Shown piece by piece: positions 58,691-64,000 of a stretch of DNA of 64,000 nt. The notes under the pieces were generated by a model that worked only from the letters and a program-made list of their open reading frames with translations, was not told the DNA's origin and did no database searches. Within the stretch, counting starts at the first letter, position 1. Every line of letters begins with the position of its first letter. The DNA comes from Acidimicrobiales bacterium (GTDB lineage Bacteria; Actinomycetota; Acidimicrobiia; Acidimicrobiales; Acidimicrobilacustridaceae). Position numbers and translations under genes: made by a program. The stretch is taken from NCBI GenBank assembly GCA_025455885.1, contig JALOLR010000003.1, positions 186,001-250,000 on the forward strand, given 5' to 3'.

Positions 58691-59446
58691 ATGGACACCC
58701 GCTTCACCGACCAGTTCGCCGTCGTCACGGGCGCGGCGTCCGGCATCGGACGGGCCACCGCCCGGCGCCTCGCCGCCGAGGGGGCCACGGTGGCCTGCCT
58801 CGACGTGGTGGCCGATGCGGTCGCCGAGACCGCGGCGCTCATCGCCGACGACGGGGGGACCGCCGTCAGCGCCACCTGTGACGTGAGCTCGTGGACGGCG
58901 GTCGAGTCCTCGGTGGCCGGTGTGCTCGCCGAGTTCGGTCGCATCGACGTGCTGTGCAACGTCGCCGGCATCGGGGGCTTCCAGGAGACCCATCTCGCCG
59001 ACCCGGAGCACTTCGCCCGGATGGTCGCCATCAACCTCACCGGCACCTTCCACATGTGCCGGGCGGTCCTTCCCGACATGGTCGGCCGAGGCGAGGGGTC
59101 GATCGTCAACACCGCCTCGACCGCCGGCATCATGGGCCAGCCGTGGAGCGCCGCGTACTGCGCCTCCAAGGGCGGCGTCATCATGCTCACCAAGGCCCTC
59201 GCCACCGAGTACGACCTGCCGCTGCGCATCAACGCCGTCGCCCCGGGCGGGGTGGAGACGCCGTTGTACGGGCAGTTCCTGCCGCCCGAGGGCGTCGACT
59301 GGAAGCGCATGAAGAAGATGAGCCGGGACAACATCCCCCCGGCCAAGCCCGAGCAGCTGGCTGCCACCTTCGCCTTCGTCGCCAGCCCCGAAGCCTCCAA
59401 CATGACCGGCGCCGTCGTGGTCTGCGACAGCGGCATCTCGATCTAG
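58691..59446 (+). CDS. SDR family oxidoreductase
   Basis: A 251-residue classical SDR: TGAASGIGRATARRLA, CLDVVADAV (Asp, NAD-type), NVAGIGG for NNAG, Ser in VNTASTAGIMG and YCASK. The substrate region EGVDWKRMKKMSRDNIPPAKPEQ is unusual. C terminus TGAVVVCDSGISI. Third gene of the ALDH-ADH-SDR-cyclase run; ribosome site GAGAGGACG. Confidence 0.9.
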   Translation: MDTRFTDQFAVVTGAASGIGRATARRLAAEGATVACLDVVADAVAETAALIADDGGTAVSATCDVSSWTAVESSVAGVLAEFGRIDVLCNVAGIGGFQETHLADPEHFARMVAINLTGTFHMCRAVLPDMVGRGEGSIVNTASTAGIMGQPWSAAYCASKGGVIMLTKALATEYDLPLRINAVAPGGVETPLYGQFLPPEGVDWKRMKKMSRDNIPPAKPEQLAATFAFVASPEASNMTGAVVVCDSGISI

Positions 59447-59484
59447 TCCGTCACCGACCAACGCTCACCCCCGGGGGAACCGAC

Positions 59485-60408
59485 ATGCCGCTCAACGACC
59501 ACTTCCGTGAGCTCTCCGCCAAGGTCCGCAACTGGGGCCGGTGGGGCGACGACGACCGCCTCGGCACGCTCAACTTCATCGACGCCGAGGCCCGTCGCAA
59601 CGCCGCGGCCTCGGTGCGCAGCGGCAAGTCGTTCTCGCTCGCCATCCCGCTCGACTTCGACGGACCCCAGCTCGGGTTCATCGGCCGACGCCAGAACCCC
59701 CAGCACACGATGCTCGAGATCAACAGCCCCGGCGTGCTCGACCCGGTGTTCCGGTCGAGCGACGACATGATCGTCCTGTGCCTCCAGGCGGGCACCCACT
59801 GGGACGGCCTCAGCCACGTGAGCTACGAGGGCCACCTCTACAACGGCGTCCCCGCCGACTCGATCACCGTCGACGGGGCCACCGTGCTCGGCATCGAGCG
59901 GGTCGGCACGCTCACCGGGCGCGGCGTGCTGCTCGACATCGCCCGCCTGAAGGGCGTCGACAAGCTCGAGGGCGGCTACGCCGTGACCGGCGACGACCTC
60001 GACGCCGCCGCGGAGATGGCCAAGGTGGAGATCGCCTCCGGCGACATCGTGCTGCTGCGCACCGGGGCCATGCAGATGCTCAAGGCCGGCGACAAGATGA
60101 GCTACACGATGACCGCCGCGGGCCCGTCGCTGCAGAGCGCCGAGTGGTTCCACCGCAACGAGATCGCTGCGGTGGCCGTGGACAACGGGACCTTCGAGGT
60201 GTTCCCGAGCGAGTACGAGGACATGCCCCTGCCGGTGCACCTCATCCACCTCGTCGACATGGGCCTCACCCAGGGCCAGCACTTCGACCTCGAGGCGCTC
60301 GCCGCCGACTGCGCCGACGACGGCCAGTACAGCTTCTTCCTCTCTGCCCCGCCCCAGCCCATCACCAACGCCACGGGCTCCCCGGTCAACCCCGTCGCCG
60401 TCAAGTAG
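59485..60408 (+). CDS. Cyclase family protein (kynurenine-formamidase-like)
   Basis: A 307-residue metal-dependent hydrolase of the cyclase family. The zinc motif is LQAGTHWDGLSHVSYEG (the HxGTHxDxxxH pattern lacking its first His), with a later HLIHLVDMGLTQGQHFDLE block. It resembles the longer actinobacterial cyclases found with catabolic dehydrogenases, rather than the ~210-residue KynB. It could open a lactone or amide ring. ATG follows GGGGGAACCG. Last gene of the run; a repeat and a hairpin follow. Confidence 0.85.
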   Translation: MPLNDHFRELSAKVRNWGRWGDDDRLGTLNFIDAEARRNAAASVRSGKSFSLAIPLDFDGPQLGFIGRRQNPQHTMLEINSPGVLDPVFRSSDDMIVLCLQAGTHWDGLSHVSYEGHLYNGVPADSITVDGATVLGIERVGTLTGRGVLLDIARLKGVDKLEGGYAVTGDDLDAAAEMAKVEIASGDIVLLRTGAMQMLKAGDKMSYTMTAAGPSLQSAEWFHRNEIAAVAVDNGTFEVFPSEYEDMPLPVHLIHLVDMGLTQGQHFDLEALAADCADDGQYSFFLSAPPQPITNATGSPVNPVAVK

Positions 60409-60416
60409 CCCCTGGC

Positions 60417-60475
60417 GTGCCGGCGGTGCTGGTCGTTCGGCCGTGCCGGCGGTGCCGGTCGTTCGGCCGTGCCGG
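60417..60475. repeat. Two-and-a-quarter copies of a 26-bp tandem repeat
   Basis: Units at 60417-60442 and 60443-60468 differ at one base; seven further bases continue the pattern. The repeat lies in the gap between the cyclase and P450 genes, immediately before a hairpin. Role unknown. Confidence 0.75.
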
Positions 60476-60481
60476 ACCCGG

Positions 60482-60499
60482 CAGGGTCCTTCGACCCTG
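60482..60499 (+). terminator. Hairpin terminator after the cyclase gene
   Basis: A 7-bp perfect stem CAGGGTC / GACCCTG with loop CTTC, followed by a C-run. A near-identical GGTCnTTCGACCCTGG block occurs after the P450 gene at 61850-61865. Confidence 0.5.
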
Positions 60500-60520
60500 G
60501 CTCGCCCCCCAGTGCTTCTC

Positions 60521-60555
60521 TAGGTTCATGAGTCTGTGACTACAGGACCGTCACA
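60521..60555 (+). promoter_or_regulatory. P450 promoter (TAGGTT) and downstream operator TGTGAC-N9-GTCACA
   Basis: TAGGTT at 60521-60526 is a -10 candidate. Nine bases further on is the inverted repeat TGTGAC-N9-GTCACA (60535-60555), just past the expected start site, where a repressor would block elongation or initiation. A ~45-bp leader with GAGGGG precedes the P450 ATG. Confidence 0.45.
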
Positions 60556-60582
60556 CGACCACGGCTGAACGCGAGGGGACCC

Positions 60583-61839
60583 ATGACCGTCATCGACCCG
60601 GCCCACATCGACGTGCTCGACCCGGAGCTCTACCAGGGCGACCCGTACCCGGTGTACGCATGGCTCCGCGAGAACGACCCGGTCCACTGGGATCCGAAGA
60701 ACGAGCTCTGGGTCATCTCCCGGTTCGCCGACGTGATGCAGGTCTCCCTGCACAACGAGATCTTCTGCTCCGGGCAGGGCGTGCGCCCCAAGCAGGACTA
60801 CGACCTGTCGCTGATCGGGCTCGACGAGCCCCGTCACCTCCAGCAGCGCCGGCTCATCAACCGCGGCTTCACGCCGCGGGCCATCCGGGCTCTCGAGCCC
60901 CACCTCCGCGAGATCGTCACCGAGACCCTCGACGCCGTCGCCCACCGGGGCGAGTGCGACTTCGTCGCCGACATCGCGGTGCCGGTGCCCATCGTCATCA
61001 TCGCCGAGCTCATGGGCCTGCCCGTCGAGGACCGCCACCGCCTGTGGAAGTGGTCCGACGCGATGATGCTGGCCTCCGCCGTCGACGACCCGGCGGATCC
61101 GGCCATGGCCGCCGGGGCCCAGGCGTTCGTCGAGTACACGACCTACCTCACCGGCATGCTCGAGACCCGGCGGGCGCTCCTGGCCGAGCACCAGCGGGCC
61201 GTCGAGGCCGGCGCCGAAGCGGCGCCGCTGCCCGACGACCTGGTCATGAAGTTGGTGACGGCGTCCGCCGAGGGCGTGCTCGCCGAGGACCAGGACATCC
61301 ACCACGACGAGCTCCTCGGCTTCCTCGTGCTGTTGGTCGTGGCCGGCAACGAGACCACCCGCAACGCCATGAGCGGGGCCATGAAGGTGCTCTCGGACCA
61401 CCCCGACCAGTGGCGTCGCCTCGTCGAGGACCCGTCGCTGTTCGACACCGCGGTCGACGAGATGATCCGGTGGGTGTCGCCGGTCATGAACTTCACTCGG
61501 ACCGCCACCCGGGACACCGACATGCTCGGCCCCCTGATCCGAGAGGGCGAGAAGGTCCTCATGTTGTACCAGTCGGCCAACCGGGACCCCGAGCACTTCG
61601 ACCGTCCCGACGAGTTCCTCGTCGACCGCTCGCCCAACGACCACCTCGCCTTCGGGATCGGCAACCACTTCTGCCTGGGCATCCACCTCGCCCGGCTCGA
61701 GGTGCGCACCGTCTTCGAGGAGATCGCTCGCCGGTTCCCCGACATGCGGGTGCGCGAGGGCGCCGAGCCGGTGTACTCGCGGGCCAACTTCGTGCGGGGT
61801 GTCGAGTCGCTTCCCGTGGTGTTCACGCCCGAGAGCTGA
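60583..61839 (+). CDS. Cytochrome P450
   Basis: A 418-residue bacterial class I P450: I-helix VVAGNETTRNAMSG, K-helix EMIRW (ExxR), heme loop FGIGNHFCLGIHLARLEV with thiolate Cys364. ANRDPEHF is the usual meander. Sequence features (NPAHIDVLDPELYQ N terminus and RGVESLPVVF at the end) resemble actinobacterial CYP125/CYP142-type and related enzymes that hydroxylate steroid or terpenoid side chains. It has its own promoter and operator. Ferredoxin and reductase are not in the window. Confidence 0.92.
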   Translation: MTVIDPAHIDVLDPELYQGDPYPVYAWLRENDPVHWDPKNELWVISRFADVMQVSLHNEIFCSGQGVRPKQDYDLSLIGLDEPRHLQQRRLINRGFTPRAIRALEPHLREIVTETLDAVAHRGECDFVADIAVPVPIVIIAELMGLPVEDRHRLWKWSDAMMLASAVDDPADPAMAAGAQAFVEYTTYLTGMLETRRALLAEHQRAVEAGAEAAPLPDDLVMKLVTASAEGVLAEDQDIHHDELLGFLVLLVVAGNETTRNAMSGAMKVLSDHPDQWRRLVEDPSLFDTAVDEMIRWVSPVMNFTRTATRDTDMLGPLIREGEKVLMLYQSANRDPEHFDRPDEFLVDRSPNDHLAFGIGNHFCLGIHLARLEVRTVFEEIARRFPDMRVREGAEPVYSRANFVRGVESLPVVFTPES

Positions 61840-61849
61840 GCCGTCGCGA

Positions 61850-61865
61850 GGTCGTTCGACCCTGG
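61850..61865. repeat. Second copy of GGTCnTTCGACCCTGG
   Basis: Matches 60485-60500 at 15 of 16 positions. Together the two blocks flank the P450 gene. The self-complementary GGTCG-TT-CGACC part can form a small hairpin after the P450 stop. Confidence 0.5.
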
Positions 61866-61897
61866 TGTCCCCACCGCCGATCGCCGATGGTGGTCGC

Positions 61898-62080
61898 ATG
61901 GCCGGTAACGGTGGTGCGGCAGCGGGCGGCGGGGCGATCTACGGGTTGGGCGTCTTCGGGGCCTGGGTGTACTTCTGGCAGCAGGCCGACTCGTTCTGGG
62001 CGTTCGTGCTCGTGTTCTTCCAGGGTCTGCTCTGGCCGGCATGGATGGTCTACGAGGGATTCGCCGCGCTGGGTGCCTGA
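61898..62080 (+). CDS. Small membrane protein (60 residues)
   Basis: A 60-residue protein: short Gly/Ala-rich start, then GGGAIYGLGVFGAWVYFWQQADSFWAFVLVFFQGLLWPAWMVYEGFAALGA, i.e. one or two membrane helices. Small proteins with this GAIYGLGxxGAxVYF pattern are found in many bacteria without known function. The ATG at 61898 is preferred to a longer frame with an Arg/Ser/Pro-rich leader that overlaps the P450 gene. Confidence 0.75.
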   Translation: MAGNGGAAAGGGAIYGLGVFGAWVYFWQQADSFWAFVLVFFQGLLWPAWMVYEGFAALGA

Positions 62081-62206
62081 CCCCCCCGGCGGCTTGGGCG
62101 TCGTCCGGGGCGAGGTGGCGTGTCGCCGCTCGGGCTCTGACCGTCGTGGGAGGATGACGGCCCGAGAACACCGATCCGGTGGACGACCTGCGCCAGGAGG
62201 CACGAC

Positions 62207-63706
62207 GTGAGCGACCAGCCCAACATCCTCGTCATCTGGGGCGACGACATCGGGATCTCGAACCTCTCGTGCTACAGCGACGGGCTGATGGGCTACCGCA
62301 CGCCCAACATCGACCGGATCGCAGCCGAGGGGGTGCGCTTCACCGACTACTACGGCGAGCAGAGCTGCACCGCCGGTCGCGCCGCGTTCATCACCGGGCA
62401 GAACCCGTACCGGACGGGACTCACCAAGGTGGGCATGCCCGGCGCCGACATCGGCCTGCGTCCCGAGGACCCGACGATCGCCACCGCCCTCAAGGCCCAG
62501 GGCTACGCCACCGGGCAGTTCGGCAAGAACCACCTGGGCGACCGTGACGAGTTCCTCCCGACGATGCACGGGTTCGACGAGTTCTTCGGGAACCTCTACC
62601 ACCTCAACGCCGAGGAGGAGCCGGAGCTCGACGACTACCCGGACGCGGAGGACTTCCCGAACTTCCGGGAGCGTTACGGGCCGCGGGGGGTCATCCGCTC
62701 GTGGGCCAACGGCGACGGGACACAGCGCATCGAGGACACCGGGCCCCTCACCCGCAAGCGCATGGAGACCTGCGACGACGAGTTCCGTGACGCGGCCGTC
62801 GACTTCATGGAGCGCCAGCAGGCGGCCGAGACGCCGTGGTTCGTCTGGTTCAACTCGACCCACATGCACTTCCGCACCCACGTGAAGCCGGGGAGCAAGG
62901 GCCGGGCCGGACGCTGGCAGTCCGAGTACCACGACACGATGCTCGACCACGACGACATCGTGGGCGACCTGCTCGACGCCCTCGATCGCCTCGGCGTCGC
63001 CGAGAACACGATCGTCCTCTACTCGACCGACAACGGCCCGCACCTCAACACCTGGCCCGACTCGGGCATGACCCCGTTCCGCAACGAGAAGAACTCGAAC
63101 TGGGAGGGGGCGTACCGGGTGCCGGCGGTGGTGCGGTGGCCGGCCCGCATCCCGGCGGGACGGGTGCTGAACGGCATCTTCAGCCACAACGACTGGTTCG
63201 TCACCCTGCTCTCCGCGGTGGGTGCGACCGACATCGCCGACCGACTCAAGGCCGGCGCCGAGTTGAACGGCACCACCTACCGGGTGCACCTCGACGGTCA
63301 CGACCAGGTCCCCTACCTCACGGGAGAGGTCGACGAGAGCCCTCGGAAGCACTTCTTCTACGTCTCCGACGACGGTGACCTCACCGCGTTGCGCTTCGAC
63401 AACTGGAAGCTCGTGTTCCTGGAGCAACGGGCCACCGGCACGCTCGCGGTGTGGGCCGAGCCCTACACCGTGCTGCGTGTCCCGAAGATCTTCAACCTCC
63501 GCACCGACCCGTTCGAACGGGCCGACATCACGTCGAACACCTACTACGACTGGATGCTCGACCGGGCCTGGATCCTCATGCCGGCCCAGGCGTTCGTGGG
63601 GGAGATGCTGCTCACGCTGCTCGAGTTCCCGCCTCGCCAGGCGCCGGCCAGCTTCAGCCTCGAGAAGGTCAGGGCCAAGCTCGAGGCGGGGATCCCCAGC
63701 GCGTAG
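62207..63706 (+). CDS. Arylsulfatase-family sulfatase
   Basis: A 499-residue type I sulfatase. ILVIWGDDIGISNLSCYS supplies N-terminal metal-binding Asp residues; SCTAGRAAFITGQ holds Cys54-Thr-Ala-Gly-Arg58, the formylglycine motif (C-x-A-x-R variant of CxPxR); FGKNHLGD and YSTDNGPHLNTWPDSGMTPFRNEK follow. No signal peptide, so cytoplasmic, unlike many sulfatases. Needs a formylglycine-generating enzyme, not seen in the window. GTG with AGGAGG seven bases upstream. Possibly hydrolyses a sulfated steroid or aromatic (inference). Confidence 0.9.
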   Translation: MSDQPNILVIWGDDIGISNLSCYSDGLMGYRTPNIDRIAAEGVRFTDYYGEQSCTAGRAAFITGQNPYRTGLTKVGMPGADIGLRPEDPTIATALKAQGYATGQFGKNHLGDRDEFLPTMHGFDEFFGNLYHLNAEEEPELDDYPDAEDFPNFRERYGPRGVIRSWANGDGTQRIEDTGPLTRKRMETCDDEFRDAAVDFMERQQAAETPWFVWFNSTHMHFRTHVKPGSKGRAGRWQSEYHDTMLDHDDIVGDLLDALDRLGVAENTIVLYSTDNGPHLNTWPDSGMTPFRNEKNSNWEGAYRVPAVVRWPARIPAGRVLNGIFSHNDWFVTLLSAVGATDIADRLKAGAELNGTTYRVHLDGHDQVPYLTGEVDESPRKHFFYVSDDGDLTALRFDNWKLVFLEQRATGTLAVWAEPYTVLRVPKIFNLRTDPFERADITSNTYYDWMLDRAWILMPAQAFVGEMLLTLLEFPPRQAPASFSLEKVRAKLEAGIPSA

Positions 63707-63738
63707 CAGCCGTCGCCCCCGGTCGCCGCACCGCCCAA

Positions 63739-63754
63739 ACGCCCGCGCGGGCGT
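63739..63754 (+). terminator. Palindromic hairpin after the sulfatase gene
   Basis: ACGCCCGC-GCGGGCGT is a perfect 16-bp palindrome, able to form a stem with a small loop, 33 bp after the sulfatase stop. Confidence 0.5.
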
Positions 63755-63761
63755 GAGCGGC

Positions 63762-63780
63762 TAGGTTGACCAGGTCAACC
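63762..63780 (+). promoter_or_regulatory. Operator GGTTGACC-A-GGTCAACC over a TAGGTT -10 box
   Basis: A perfect 17-bp palindrome at 63764-63780 shares four bases with the TAGGTT -10 candidate (63762-63767). It contains the GTTGA-N5-TCAAC pattern also present at 4873. Confidence 0.6.
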
Positions 63781-63802
63781 ACGCTCCAGGGGGAAGTGCA
63801 CC

Positions 63803-64000
63803 ATGGCGATGCCCGAGGGCCTGCCCGTCATCGACACGATGATCGGGTTCCCGGCCAAGGACATGAAGGCGCAGTACGCCTTCATCACCCAGCAGACGAA
63901 GGACTCGGAGTCCAAGGAGGACTTCGAGTTCCCCGTCGAGTACATGTTCAAGGCGCCGCCCGACAAGGAGAAGGCGCTGAAGGAGACCGATGACCCGGTC
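63803..64000 (+). CDS. Amidohydrolase family protein (N-terminal part)
   Basis: The first 66 codons run off the window end. MPEGLPVIDTMIGFPAKDMK, QQTKDSESKEDFEFPVEYMFK and the acidic stretch ending DDPV are the N terminus of a COG2159 amidohydrolase, a branch that has IDTMIGFP instead of the DxHxH motif. ATG follows CAGGGGGA. Controlled by the operator immediately upstream. Confidence 0.75.
   Translation, partial: MAMPEGLPVIDTMIGFPAKDMKAQYAFITQQTKDSESKEDFEFPVEYMFKAPPDKEKALKETDDPV

Overview
The window is about 70% G+C, almost fully coding, and reads like the chromosome of a high-G+C actinobacterium. The mix of F420-type luciferase-like oxidoreductases, paired acyl-CoA dehydrogenases, fused LivH-LivM permease, COG2159 amidohydrolases and short-chain dehydrogenases fits an aerobic heterotroph such as a member of Acidimicrobiia. 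That placement is inference: there is no rRNA or other marker gene. I see no tRNA, rRNA, CRISPR array, transposase, integrase or prophage gene.

Layout. 1-13 kb: a thiolase-like protein, an amidohydrolase, a TMEM175-like channel, a secreted glycine-rich protein, an SDR, a tandem cupin, then an F420-type oxidoreductase, enoyl-CoA hydratase, acyl-CoA ligase, membrane hydrolase and CPBP protease run. 13-23 kb: a paired acyl-CoA dehydrogenase set, an amidohydrolase / acetoacetate-decarboxylase-like / amidohydrolase block closed by a TetR regulator, an APH-like kinase, a MarR regulator and a second acyl-CoA ligase. 23-28 kb: a branched-chain amino-acid type ABC transporter (LivHM fusion, LivG, LivF) with a small membrane protein and an SDR, but no binding protein. 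28-33 kb (minus strand): a possibly metal-regulated gene with a frame problem, then a tightly overlapped four-gene operon (barrel protein, two epimerases, SDR). 33-38 kb: an F420-type enzyme, a CDP-alcohol phosphotransferase-like protein, a VapBC-type toxin-antitoxin pair, a triple tandem repeat, an SDR plus a degenerate SDR, and an esterase lipoprotein. 38-44 kb: a second paired acyl-CoA dehydrogenase set and transporters. 43.7-47.7 kb (minus): a four-gene set of DoxD-like membrane protein, TusA-like/radical SAM fusion, PhnD-like protein without signal peptide, and acyl-CoA-dehydrogenase-like flavoprotein. 47.8-51.7 kb: an envelope glycosylation cluster. 52-64 kb: D-aminoacylase-like and F420-type genes divergently transcribed, a Crp/Fnr regulator, then an ALDH-ADH-SDR-cyclase-P450 catabolic run, a sulfatase and the start of another amidohydrolase.

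Working together: most genes suggest uptake and CoA-dependent breakdown of hydrophobic or branched substrates (steroid, isoprenoid or aromatic-like). Ligases activate acids, paired dehydrogenases, hydratase and thiolase-like proteins shorten chains, SDRs, ADH, ALDH and P450 oxidise, and amidohydrolases and cyclases open or decarboxylate rings. A perfect palindrome of the form CTGACG-N3-CGTCAG before three separated transcription units points to one shared regulon, and a second operator type (GTTGA-N5-TCAAC) occurs twice. The least familiar parts are the radical SAM/TusA/PhnD/DoxD set (43750-47704) and the catalytic/degenerate SDR pair (35438-36825).
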